From Rhizobium sp. BK418 (GTDB lineage Bacteria > Pseudomonadota > Alphaproteobacteria > Rhizobiales > Rhizobiaceae): a DNA stretch of 64,000 bases. The position numbers and the translations under genes were made by a program. Position 1 is the first letter of the stretch; each line of letters begins with the position of its first letter. The stretch is from positions 930,001 to 994,000 of the forward strand of contig NZ_SLZK01000001.1 of NCBI RefSeq assembly GCF_004341105.1. Reading direction: 5' to 3'. Positions 1 through 7,352 of this stretch are shown here, in pieces. Below the pieces are notes generated by a model. It searched no databases. It was not told the DNA's origin and was given only the letters and a program-made list of their open reading frames with translations.

Positions 1-98
1 CCGTACGGTGACGACCGATCGCAGCTTCGTCCCAGTTGATCGATAAGGGAACCGGGTGCGTGTGAAGGAGGTTTATCACGCAGGAACAGGAGGTCCCC

Positions 99-248
99 AT
101 GATCCGTAAGCTGAAATCAGGCGAATATCGACTCTACTCCCGCAAGCCCGACCCAAAAACGCACAAGCGCAAGAACCTCGGCACCTTCAAGACACGCGAA
201 GCCGCCGAGAAGCATGAGCGCGAGGTGCAGTATTTCAAACATCACTAG
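99..248 (+). CDS. Small basic hypothetical protein (49 aa)
   Basis: A 49-codon ATG frame preceded by a strong AGGAGG at 88-93. The product is basic and rich in Lys, Arg and His, and contains a GEYRLYSRK stretch followed by NLGTFKTREAAEKHEREVQ, which looks like a short beta-hairpin plus a helix. That pattern recalls the arm/AP2-like DNA-binding segments of phage integrases, but the protein is too short to be an integrase and no recombinase gene adjoins it. Function is unknown; nucleic-acid binding is only an inference. The ribosome-binding site and the helix-like pattern argue that it is a real gene. Confidence 0.62.
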   Translation: MIRKLKSGEYRLYSRKPDPKTHKRKNLGTFKTREAAEKHEREVQYFKHH

Positions 249-276
249 AGCGATGCCGCGGGAGGATCGCCGCGCC

Positions 277-573
277 TCAACGGCCGACCATGCCCTTGGG
301 ATCATCCCGATAAGGGTCGCGGCGGTTGGGGTCGCTGTAATAGGTCCGGTATCCGCCGCTTGAAAAGGTCTCTCGATAGGTGCCATTGAGCTGCTGATGC
401 GTCTGCGAGTATAGATCTCCATTGCGATACGTGTTGTAGCCGCCGCCGAGATTCTGCTCTCTGATATAGGTGTTCTCTGAACTGTCAGTGGAGCACGGAG
501 CCGAAACCAGCTCGCAGGAAGCAGACGCATTCCCGGCAGTGAGCATGAAAATTCCAAAGAAAACCGCCTTCAT
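277..573 (-). CDS. Secreted Tyr/Gly-rich hypothetical protein (98 aa)
   Basis: The start at 573 is chosen because it gives a typical signal peptide (MKAVFFGIFMLTAGNASAS, cleavage after ASA near residue 18) and has AAAGGAG just upstream; an in-frame ATG further upstream would bury that signal. The mature part is rich in Tyr, Gly, Ser and Asn (GGYNTYRNGD, SSGGYRTYYSD), has two Cys near its N terminus, and ends in a Pro/Asp/Arg-rich tail. Probably periplasmic or exported. No domain is recognised and no function is assigned. Confidence 0.65.
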   Translation of the reverse strand: MKAVFFGIFMLTAGNASASCELVSAPCSTDSSENTYIREQNLGGGYNTYRNGDLYSQTHQQLNGTYRETFSSGGYRTYYSDPNRRDPYRDDPKGMVGR

Positions 574-747
574 GCAAACTCCTTTTCGCGAATTGGGCAT
601 CGTGTACGAGGACAATGTAACTTAACGGCGAAAAAGAACAAACAGAAAACATCTCGGCCGTTTCCGCTGCCCCTTTTAATAGATCAAATGTTAAACTGCG
701 CCTGTGATGATCCGGTCCGAATACCCAAGCAGACAGGCGGCGCGATA

Positions 748-1137
748 ATGAGTGAATGGTTGACGGCGGCGAAGCAATGGGCGCGAACCGTGAAACGCGA
801 TGTGGTCGCGCTGTGGATTGCAGCGCGGGACAGTCGCACACCCACCATGGCCAAGATCGTTGCAGGGGCGGTTGCCGCCTATGCGCTTTCGCCCGTCGAT
901 CTCATCCCGGATTTCGTGCCGGTGCTCGGCTATCTCGACGATCTCATCATCGTTCCGCTCGGCATCCTCATCGCCATCCGCCTCATTCCAGTGCCTTTGA
1001 TGGCGGAATTCAGGGAAAGGGCCGCACACCGGGCGCAGCGCCCAGTCAGTCGTTCGGGCCTTGTCGCGATCGTGCTGATCTGGTTGCTCCTGGCCGCCCT
1101 CGGTATCTGGTTTGTGTGGAAGCTGTGGCATCGCTGA
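748..1137 (+). CDS. DUF1232 (YkvA-type) membrane protein
   Basis: A 129-residue protein with the DUF1232 signature SPVDLIPDFVPVLGYLDDL at about residues 48-66, inside a hydrophobic region, and a second strongly hydrophobic segment near the C terminus (about 103-125) ending in a basic tail. The start at 748 follows AGGCGG; an upstream in-frame ATG at 688 would add 20 residues without hydrophobic character. DUF1232 proteins are small inner-membrane proteins of unknown function found across bacteria. It appears monocistronic and converges with the downstream LysR gene. Confidence 0.85.
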   Translation: MSEWLTAAKQWARTVKRDVVALWIAARDSRTPTMAKIVAGAVAAYALSPVDLIPDFVPVLGYLDDLIIVPLGILIAIRLIPVPLMAEFRERAAHRAQRPVSRSGLVAIVLIWLLLAALGIWFVWKLWHR

Positions 1138-1152
1138 CGCGGAACCACGCTT

Positions 1153-2082
1153 TCACCGGGCCTGCTCCCGCACGAAGGCGCTGCGTAGCCAGTCGAGGAA
1201 ATGATTCGCAGCCGGTGAGAGCGTTCGGCCGGGCTTCATGATCGCCACAAAACCATCCTCGTAAGTCAGGAACTCCGACCGCTCCACCAGCTTCCCGCTT
1301 TTCAGCTCATTCAGAGCAAAACGCCGCTCCACCAGTGCGACGCCAAGCCCGGTCACGGCAGCGCTGACACAGAGATGCATATGCGGGAAATAGAGCTCCG
1401 ACTGCGCCGAGATCCTGTGCCCTGTCGCCGCCTGCCAATTCGTCCATTGTTCGCTCATATGGTCGGGCGAAATGCGGGTCTGGAAGCTGAATCCATCGCC
1501 TTCCGCACGAACGGGATAATCCGGCGCCGACACCAGACCGAAAGAGACGGAGGCGAGCGGCACATGGTCGCCCTCCACCCGCGGCCGTGACAGACGATCC
1601 CAGCTCAGCGTGAAATCCACGCCATCCCTCGCCCGGTTCGTGCCACCGTCACGCGCGCTCGACGACATGGAAAGTTGCACACGGCAGTTCGGATGGAGGC
1701 TGTAGAATTCCGCCAGACGCGGCACGAGCCAGACCATGGCGAAGGTGGCGCTGCAGGCAATATGCACACTCGCCTCGTTTCGGCTCGCTTTCAGCTCCTG
1801 ATAGCGCTCTTCCAGAAGATCGAAGGCGCGCGACACGGTGGCAAAGAAGGCCGCTCCGTCCTCGTTCAGCCGAAGCCCCGTCCCCGATTTCTCGAAGACG
1901 GCAATACCAAGCTGCTCCTGCAGAAGCTGCAGCTGCTTGGAAATGGCCCCATGGGTACGCCCCAATTCATCGGCGGCCCGTGTCACCGAGCCGAGACGTG
2001 CCGTGGCTTCGAAGGCCCGGAGATAGGACAAGGGCGGCAGATTGCGGGCCACGGCTTCCTCATATGTGAGCTTTTGTAACAA
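1153..2082 (-). CDS. LysR-family transcriptional regulator (GcvA-like)
   Basis: A 309-residue protein with an N-terminal winged helix-turn-helix (about residues 18-80; LRAFEATARLGSVTRAADEL followed by HGAISKQL) and a LysR substrate-binding domain. The LPPLSYLRAFE opening is typical of the GcvA/AmpR branch. The frame opens with TTG at 2082 and no ATG occurs before the HTH, so the exact start is uncertain. It is transcribed away from the DUF1127 gene and may control that gene or its own promoter in the 139-bp gap between them. The inducer cannot be told from sequence. Confidence 0.88.
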   Translation of the reverse strand: MLQKLTYEEAVARNLPPLSYLRAFEATARLGSVTRAADELGRTHGAISKQLQLLQEQLGIAVFEKSGTGLRLNEDGAAFFATVSRAFDLLEERYQELKASRNEASVHIACSATFAMVWLVPRLAEFYSLHPNCRVQLSMSSSARDGGTNRARDGVDFTLSWDRLSRPRVEGDHVPLASVSFGLVSAPDYPVRAEGDGFSFQTRISPDHMSEQWTNWQAATGHRISAQSELYFPHMHLCVSAAVTGLGVALVERRFALNELKSGKLVERSEFLTYEDGFVAIMKPGRTLSPAANHFLDWLRSAFVREQAR

Positions 2083-2221
2083 TCAAGGTCAAGATAATGC
2101 GCTTTTCCAACGTCTGAAACCGACATAAAACCATTACAAATCAGCAAAACGAGTGGAATTACGATTTCAGGTCTCCGTTAACTATAGGTGAGTTTTGCCA
2201 ACAGAGAAAGGAAATTTCATC

Positions 2222-2383
2222 ATGCATATGACAGAGACACTCCGCCTGTGGCGCGAACGCTGGACTGAACGCCGCCTTTTCGCCCGCGAGCTGGATATGC
2301 TCCCCGACGAGACGCTTCGGGATTTCGGCATGACCCGTGAAGCCGCCTACGAGCAGAGCCATCGGCCTTTCTGGCGCGCGTAG
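2222..2383 (+). CDS. DUF1127 small protein (53 aa)
   Basis: A short Arg-rich protein (RLWRERWTERRLFARELDML, then PDETLRDFGMTREAAYEQ) that matches the DUF1127 pattern: an Arg-rich helix followed by the conserved L-x-D-x-G-(I/M)-x-R segment. The start at 2222 follows GAAAGGAAA. In Rhizobiales and Rhodobacterales, DUF1127 proteins are abundant small proteins; some affect RNA turnover and phosphate or carbon uptake. Here it stands alone between a divergent LysR gene and a convergent 2H phosphoesterase gene. Confidence 0.88.
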   Translation: MHMTETLRLWRERWTERRLFARELDMLPDETLRDFGMTREAAYEQSHRPFWRA

Positions 2384-2398
2384 TCGCTGAAGAGGAGG

Positions 2399-2935
2399 TC
2401 ATGCCGGCAATTGCCGATGCCACAAGAGCTCGACCGGATGGAAGGCAACCAGCGAAATCCGGTGCAGGCTTGCGCTCATCGGCTGCCAGAGGCCCATCGC
2501 CCCGCTCACTGCTGCTCCCGCCTCCTCCGGGGTCAGTTGCTCCCCGAGCGTCACATGCGGCACCCAGTTTCCGGGCAGATAATAGGACCAGCAGGCCGCC
2601 CCAGCCGAGTCGACGGCCGCATGGAAATCCCGATGCAGGGCAAGCAGCTCGGCGGAGACGACGGGTGCTGCGAAGAGGACCGGTGCCGGCCCGGGAAAAA
2701 GACCGAGGCTCGCAAGCTTGACGACAGGCGTGCGCATGCCGTCGCTGAACCGGTCGAGCGCTCCGATAAGAGGCTCGGGGTCGAGCCCGTCATAGACGGC
2801 AAGCGATATATGCGGCTCGATGCTCAGCCGACGCGGGGTCCTGGCATTGGGCGAAACACGCTCGACATGCTCGACGATCGGCTGAAGCTCTGCGGCGCTG
2901 TACGGATCCAGCTCCATAAAAACGGCAAAGGGCAA
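2399..2935 (-). CDS. 2'-5' RNA ligase / 2H phosphoesterase family protein
   Basis: A 178-residue protein with the two catalytic H-x-(S/T)-h motifs of the 2H phosphoesterase fold: PHISL (His42) and PHVTL (His127), separated by about 85 residues as in LigT/YjcG-like enzymes. These proteins act on 2',5' or cyclic phosphodiester bonds in RNA or nucleotides; the substrate is not deducible here. The frame opens with TTG at 2935, with an alternative ATG at 2917 that would cut into the first beta strand. It converges with the DUF1127 gene, 15 bp between stops. Confidence 0.82.
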   Translation of the reverse strand: MPFAVFMELDPYSAAELQPIVEHVERVSPNARTPRRLSIEPHISLAVYDGLDPEPLIGALDRFSDGMRTPVVKLASLGLFPGPAPVLFAAPVVSAELLALHRDFHAAVDSAGAACWSYYLPGNWVPHVTLGEQLTPEEAGAAVSGAMGLWQPMSASLHRISLVAFHPVELLWHRQLPA

Positions 2936-3030
2936 GACGTCACCAGCATGTTGGCAGCATCGGTAACGTCATTATCAGGTCAATCGGAGCCGCGCGGCAA
3001 GCAGGTTGCCGCCGGCCTCTTCGCTTTCCC

Positions 3031-3444
3031 CTATGCCGGCGGCATCTTCTCGAATTTTGGCACTGCTGGATCGAGATGATCCCACGCGTATCCGGCTGCC
3101 GTCCAGGATACCAGTTGGGGCTGGTAGCGGCTCGGGTCGTCGAGGCTTGCCGGCGTGACGATGAAGACCTCGGGCATGGCAGGGAACGTCATGTAGACCG
3201 CTGAGCCGCATGTCGGGCAGAAGCCGCGGTCCTTGACGGTTCCGTCGTCGCCGACCGTCTGCCACGTGGATGCCTCTCCCTCGACCTTTACGTCCGCAGC
3301 GACAAACGTCAGGTGCGATTGGTGCCCGGTGCCGCTGGAGCGCTGACATTGCCGGCACTGGCAATCGACCATGACGGCCGGTTCGGCTGCGATTTCGTAG
3401 CGGATCGCGCCACAGGCGCAACCGCCCGTGTAGGACTTGCTCAT
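3031..3444 (-). CDS. GFA-domain (CENP-V/GFA) zinc protein
   Basis: A 137-residue protein with the GFA/CENP-V zinc-binding cysteines in order: C9-x-C11, C28-x-C30-x2-C33 and C76-x2-C79 (GGCACG, CQCRQC, CPTCG). The founding member was described as glutathione-dependent formaldehyde-activating enzyme, but most family members have no proven substrate. It is the third gene of an ArsR - SRPBCC - GFA operon; only 17 bp separate it from the SRPBCC stop. It is therefore probably under control of the ArsR operator at 4305-4318. Confidence 0.86.
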   Translation of the reverse strand: MSKSYTGGCACGAIRYEIAAEPAVMVDCQCRQCQRSSGTGHQSHLTFVAADVKVEGEASTWQTVGDDGTVKDRGFCPTCGSAVYMTFPAMPEVFIVTPASLDDPSRYQPQLVSWTAAGYAWDHLDPAVPKFEKMPPA

Positions 3445-3461
3445 ATCTTTCTCCTGTTCTT

Positions 3462-3959
3462 TTAATGCTGGGTCTGGGAAGAGGCCTGTTCGGAGACCAC
3501 GGCGTCGAGCCTCTTGACCACCGTTTTCCAGCCCTCGCCCATGTTGCGATAGGCGATGTCATTCTTCGGAAGCACGAAGCCGGAATGAACGAGGCGCAGG
3601 CGTGTGCCTGCATCGGCCCTGGCGAGGGTGAAGGTGACCACCGTCTCCAGCTTCGAGCCGTAGCCATCATCATTGCTCTCGTGGCCGCCCCTCCACGCAT
3701 AGGACAGAAGTTCGTTCGGCACGACGTCGAGCACCTCGCACTGGATGGTGCCGTCCCATTCGCCGGCCGGCTTGGTCTGAAAGGTGAAGCGGTTGCCGAC
3801 GACAGGTGCAAATCCGTCCGGCGCCATCAGCCAGCGGCCGATCAACTCGCCGCTGGTCAGCGCCTTCCAGATGATCTCGGGCGCATGCGGGAAGACTTCG
3901 TCGACCACGATGGCCTGTGTGTCGGCGGCGTGCCTTCCGGGATTAATGGCTTGGTTCAT
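3462..3959 (-). CDS. SRPBCC (AHSA1-type) domain protein
   Basis: A 165-residue protein of the Activator-of-Hsp90-ATPase-1-like SRPBCC family. Visible family marks are the early VDEVFPHAPEIIWKALTSGELIGRWLM pattern (described here in pieces), a central ETVVTFTL strand, and the closing GEGWKTVVKRLDAVV helix. The ATG at 3959 overlaps the ArsR stop by 4 bp (ATGA), so the two are translationally coupled; the frame remains open much further upstream but that part lies inside the ArsR gene. Such ArsR/SRPBCC pairs are common; the ligand of the helix-grip cavity is unknown. Confidence 0.9.
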   Translation of the reverse strand: MNQAINPGRHAADTQAIVVDEVFPHAPEIIWKALTSGELIGRWLMAPDGFAPVVGNRFTFQTKPAGEWDGTIQCEVLDVVPNELLSYAWRGGHESNDDGYGSKLETVVTFTLARADAGTRLRLVHSGFVLPKNDIAYRNMGEGWKTVVKRLDAVVSEQASSQTQH

Positions 3960-4285
3960 GGGTCGATTTCCTTCAACAGCTTTCTGAGATCGGTGAAGCG
4001 TTCGCGCCAGAAGATGCCGTAATGGCTCATCCAGTCGGCCAGCGGCTCGAGGCCACCGGGTTCGGCGCGGTAATAAACCTTGCGGCCCTCGGGGCGCTCG
4101 CTGACGAGGCCCGCCTGTTTCAATGATTTGAGATGCTGGGAGATGGCGCCCTGCGTAACATTGCTGCCGCGGGTCAACTCCACCACCGTGATTTCTTCGG
4201 AATTGACGATGCGCTCGAACACGGCCCGCCGGGTGGGATCGGCAAGGGCGCGCATGACAGCGGTTATGGTTTCGGCTTCGATCAT
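3956..4285 (-). CDS. ArsR-family winged-helix repressor
   Basis: A 109-residue ArsR/SmtB-type regulator: MRALADPTRRAVFERI, then the recognition helix region VTQGAISQHLKSLKQAGLV and the wing GRKVYYRA. It has no Cys at all, so it lacks the usual Cys metal site and probably senses something other than As/Cd/Zn, as in the SRPBCC-linked subgroup. First gene of a three-gene operon with SRPBCC and GFA proteins. A 14-bp dyad lies between -35 and -10 elements just upstream, which points to autorepression. Confidence 0.93.
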   Translation of the reverse strand: MIEAETITAVMRALADPTRRAVFERIVNSEEITVVELTRGSNVTQGAISQHLKSLKQAGLVSERPEGRKVYYRAEPGGLEPLADWMSHYGIFWRERFTDLRKLLKEIDP

Positions 4286-4292
4286 GGAAAAT

Positions 4293-4321
4293 CAAATAGC
4301 CAACACTAATCAATTAGTCAA
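4293..4321 (-). promoter_or_regulatory. Promoter and operator of the ArsR-SRPBCC-GFA operon
   Basis: On the minus strand TTGACT (4321-4316) and TATTTG (4298-4293) are spaced by exactly 17 bp, a good sigma-70-type promoter 8 bp before the ArsR start. A perfect dyad ACTAAT-N2-ATTAGT (4305-4318) overlaps the end of the -35 box and the spacer. Location and symmetry fit an ArsR-type operator where binding would exclude RNA polymerase. Assignment to this ArsR is inference. Confidence 0.72.
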
Positions 4322-4373
4322 TACTATTGAATGTGTTGCGCATCGAAAAACGCGGAGCAACGCGCGTGATGCC

Positions 4374-4754
4374 TTACGATCTGGTGTCGGTGCGATCATC
4401 CGGCTCGGTTCGGGCGCGGCCTGCCGCATCGAGCGCCTGCACGCTGACGGCGGCGACAAGGCCTGTCAGTATAATGCCGCAAAGACCGATCGGCACGATC
4501 AGGATGCGCCCCATCGTGGCCTTGGGCGCAAGGTCGCCGTAGCCGATCGTCAGGCCGGTGACGAAGGTAAAATACAGGCTCTCGCCGACGCCCCAGCCCT
4601 CGATCCAGCCGATGATGGCGCCGGCCCCGAGCATGACGATCAGCACGCCGGAATAAATTGGCCAGAGGATGCGGATCTGGTGGAAAAGCGCCGCGAAGAA
4701 CAGCCGTCTCATCCGTGTACTCGATTGAAATGTCGTGCCGATTTTTGTCGTCAT
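4374..4754 (-). CDS. Two-TM potassium channel family protein
   Basis: A 126-residue protein with two hydrophobic helices (about 31-50 and 83-108) flanking a pore loop that carries the K+ selectivity filter TIGYGD at residues 69-74 (GLTIGYGDLAP). The architecture is that of a minimal two-TM K+ channel subunit that would work as a tetramer. No RCK or cyclic-nucleotide domain is attached; the tail is short and hydrophilic. The ATG at 4754 follows AGCAGGGAC; a TTG eight codons upstream is possible. It lies 68 bp after the cation exchanger gene, same strand, possibly co-transcribed. Confidence 0.85.
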   Translation of the reverse strand: MTTKIGTTFQSSTRMRRLFFAALFHQIRILWPIYSGVLIVMLGAGAIIGWIEGWGVGESLYFTFVTGLTIGYGDLAPKATMGRILIVPIGLCGIILTGLVAAVSVQALDAAGRARTEPDDRTDTRS

Positions 4755-4822
4755 GTCCCTGCTTTTCTCTTTCCGCAATCCACCGGAACCTGTCCCCAGC
4801 TGCCGATCGGCAGGGCGAATGA

Positions 4823-5911
4823 TCAGGACGGATTTGCCGGCGGTAGAACGAACAGCGTGAAGGCGAAAATCCCGTAAAGCGCCAGAGCCATGACCCCCGC
4901 ATACCAGGCGCCGCGTCCTCCATTGGACAGGAGCGTAGCGGCGAGCGTGGCAACGATCATCATCGTCACCGCGCCGCGCCAGAATTGCAGCGTCATGGGT
5001 TCCGGGCCGACGAAATAGCTGACGACCACCAGCACAGGCGCGACGAAGAGCGCGATCTGGGCAGCACTGCCGAGCGCGATCCCGACGCTGAGATCCAGCC
5101 GGTTGGTACGGGCCGCTGAAAAGGCTGTCGTCATTTCCGCAGCTGCGCCCACCAGCGCCACGACGATGAAGCCAACGAAGGCCGGCGTCATGCCGAGATG
5201 TTCGGCAGCGACCTGCACCGATCCGACGAAGATTTCGCTGACCAGCGCCACTAGCAAAGTGACGACGACGAGGAGCACGAGAGCCAGTGTCATCGGCCAG
5301 GGCTTCTCTTCCTCTTCGCCGCCGTGGCTGATGCTGGCGAAAAGCTCCTTGTGTGTGCGCAGTGAAAAGAACATGCCGAGTGCGTAGACGACGATGAGCA
5401 GGATCGATAGCCCGAGGCTCAGTGTCTGTGAAACCGCGGGGGCCGGCGGTTGATCCACTTCACTGATCAGCGACGGGACGAGAACCGCGATCGTTGCCAG
5501 GAACAGCATACAGGCCTGGAAACGCGCGTTGACCCTGTTGAATTCCTGAACGTGATGCTTGAGTCCGCCGAGCAGGAACGAACCGCCCAGCATGAACAGC
5601 GTATTGGTGACGATCGCGCCCGCCACGGACGCCTTGACGAGCAGATATTGCCCCGCCTGCAGTGCCGCCAGTGAAATGACGAGCTCGGTCAGGTTCCCGA
5701 GGGTGGCATTGAGCAGTCCGCCGACCGCGTCTCCCGTCTTCGCGGCAACCGCCTCGGTTGCCCGGCTCAGGAGAGCGGCAAGAGGTATGATCGCCACCAC
5801 CGATAACAGGAATAACAGCGTGTGCGAGTCAGGCCTAAGCCGTTCCAGCACGATGACGACAGGTACGAAAACGATCAGCGCAAGAAGAGGCGATTGATGG
5901 ACCTCGTCCAT
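4823..5911 (-). CDS. Calcium/cation:proton antiporter (CaCA superfamily, ChaA/Cax-like)
   Basis: A 362-residue polytopic protein with about 11 hydrophobic helices and the two inverted halves of the CaCA superfamily. The first alpha-repeat has GNLTELVISL (72-81), the second GAAAEMTTAF (255-264). A short acidic loop (GGEEEEKP, 197-204) links the halves, as in many CAX proteins. The expected function is export of Ca2+ or another cation in exchange for protons. The second repeat has Ala where CAX proteins normally have Asn (GNAAE). The ATG at 5911 has AGGAAGGG in front; in-frame codons further upstream are unlikely starts. Confidence 0.88.
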   Translation of the reverse strand: MDEVHQSPLLALIVFVPVVIVLERLRPDSHTLLFLLSVVAIIPLAALLSRATEAVAAKTGDAVGGLLNATLGNLTELVISLAALQAGQYLLVKASVAGAIVTNTLFMLGGSFLLGGLKHHVQEFNRVNARFQACMLFLATIAVLVPSLISEVDQPPAPAVSQTLSLGLSILLIVVYALGMFFSLRTHKELFASISHGGEEEEKPWPMTLALVLLVVVTLLVALVSEIFVGSVQVAAEHLGMTPAFVGFIVVALVGAAAEMTTAFSAARTNRLDLSVGIALGSAAQIALFVAPVLVVVSYFVGPEPMTLQFWRGAVTMMIVATLAATLLSNGGRGAWYAGVMALALYGIFAFTLFVLPPANPS

Positions 5912-6184
5912 GATGACCCTTCCTGCTGAAGACGACGGGGTAACCGAAGGTCCTTCCGCAAGCTTGCCCATGCTGCATCTCCCCACAAGACGAGCAACCA
6001 ACGCCCAGTTTTACCACCGTCCCCTTTTGTTGTCGCGGCATCCCGCACCGGTCCATTGGTTTTCGCGCAGATACATTGCGATACAAAAAGCCCTGATGGC
6101 GGAAACATTCCCCATTCATTCCCCTGTTCAAATGGCCCTCGTCGCCCCAAGGGGTTTCAACCAATCTGACGGAAGGATAGACCG

Positions 6185-6583
6185 ATGAGGACCATCATGA
6201 TCATGGCAGCGGGCGCACTGATTGTTGCCGGCGCAATGCAGCTGACCAAGGCCAGCGCCGAAGAGCCCATTCAGCGTACCGATCTGGTGCAGAACGATAT
6301 TGACGTGCCCGGCCATGAGGCCGTCCAGGTCCGCGTCGATTTCGCCCCTGGCGCCCTCGCCCCCAGACATCACCATCCGGGCGAAGAGATCGCTCATGTC
6401 CTCGAAGGTTCGCTGGAATATCAGCTCGATGGCGAGACACCGGTGACGCTTCAGGCCGGGCAGTCGCTCTTCATCCCCTCGGGCGTTGCCCATTCGGCAA
6501 GGAATGTCGGCAATGGCAAGGCTTCGGAACTGGCGACCTATATCGTCACCAAGGGCTCGCCGCTCGTCGTGCCGGAAAAATAA
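6185..6583 (+). CDS. Exported cupin-domain protein
   Basis: A 132-residue protein with an N-terminal signal peptide (hydrophobic 4-18, cleavage near ASA at 23-25) followed by a single cupin_2 domain. Metal ligands of motif 1 are visible as RHHHPGEE (His62-64, Glu68) and motif 2 as PSGVAHSARN (His103). It therefore should bind a divalent metal in the periplasm; the reaction is unknown. ACGGAAGGA precedes the start at 6185. It is a single gene between the divergent exchanger gene and the convergent PPOX gene. Confidence 0.85.
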   Translation: MRTIMIMAAGALIVAGAMQLTKASAEEPIQRTDLVQNDIDVPGHEAVQVRVDFAPGALAPRHHHPGEEIAHVLEGSLEYQLDGETPVTLQAGQSLFIPSGVAHSARNVGNGKASELATYIVTKGSPLVVPEK

Positions 6584-6692
6584 CCGGAGGCGGAAGATGC
6601 GGGACCACCTCGCCTCTCGCCGCCGCCACGGGCTCGGCGAACAGAACCGTGATCAGCACGATCCAGCGTCACCATACGGTGACGCCCTCACC

Positions 6693-7304
6693 TCACCACA
6701 TCGTCTTGGCTGCGCGCGCCGGCCATTCGCGGTCGTAGGTCTCATGATCGAAATCGCCGACCGCGTCCTTCAGCATCTGGCCGGGCGTCGGCAATTTGGC
6801 CGGGTCGACGAAATGATCGGTATTCCACAACTCGGCACGTATGACGGCGCGAGCGCACTGGAAATAAACCTCAACGATATCGATGACGATGACCGTGCGC
6901 GGATGTTTGCCCTCCATCTCGAAGCTCTTGAGCAGCGCCTCGTCATTGGAGACGACGCCGCGGCCGTTGATGCGCATTACCGTATTGGAGCCGGGAATGA
7001 GGAACATCAGCGACAGGCGCGGATCGCGTACGATGTTGGAGAGCGAATCGACGCGGTTGTTGCCGCGCCAGTCGGGCAGATGCAGGGTCGCATCGTCGAT
7101 GATGCGTACCACGCCGCCGATATCGCCGCGCGGCGAACAATCGAGCCCTTCCGGGCCGACGGTGGCCAGCGCCACGAAGGGCGAAGCCTCGATCATCCCG
7201 CGATAGAGCGGTGTCAGCTTCTTCGTTACCTTATCGACGGACGCCTGTGAAAGCCCCCCGCCATAGATTTCGTTGAGCTCTTCGATCGTGCTGATGATTT
7301 TCAT
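6693..7304 (-). CDS. Pyridoxamine 5'-phosphate oxidase-family flavoprotein
   Basis: A 203-residue protein of the split-barrel FMN-binding PPOX family, MSMEG_1061-like type: SPFVALATVGPEGLDCSPRG near residues 41-60, WRGNNRVDSLSNI and RDPRLSLMFLIPG further on, the usual FMN phosphate and dimer contacts. Such proteins bind FMN or F420 and reduce or scavenge small molecules; the actual substrate is unknown. It follows the alpha/beta hydrolase gene by 48 bp on the same strand and could be its operon partner. Confidence 0.87.
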   Translation of the reverse strand: MKIISTIEELNEIYGGGLSQASVDKVTKKLTPLYRGMIEASPFVALATVGPEGLDCSPRGDIGGVVRIIDDATLHLPDWRGNNRVDSLSNIVRDPRLSLMFLIPGSNTVMRINGRGVVSNDEALLKSFEMEGKHPRTVIVIDIVEVYFQCARAVIRAELWNTDHFVDPAKLPTPGQMLKDAVGDFDHETYDREWPARAAKTMW

Positions 7305-7352
7305 CCATATCCCGCCATGCTGCCCGCCGCCTGACCTGCGACCGGGCGGACG

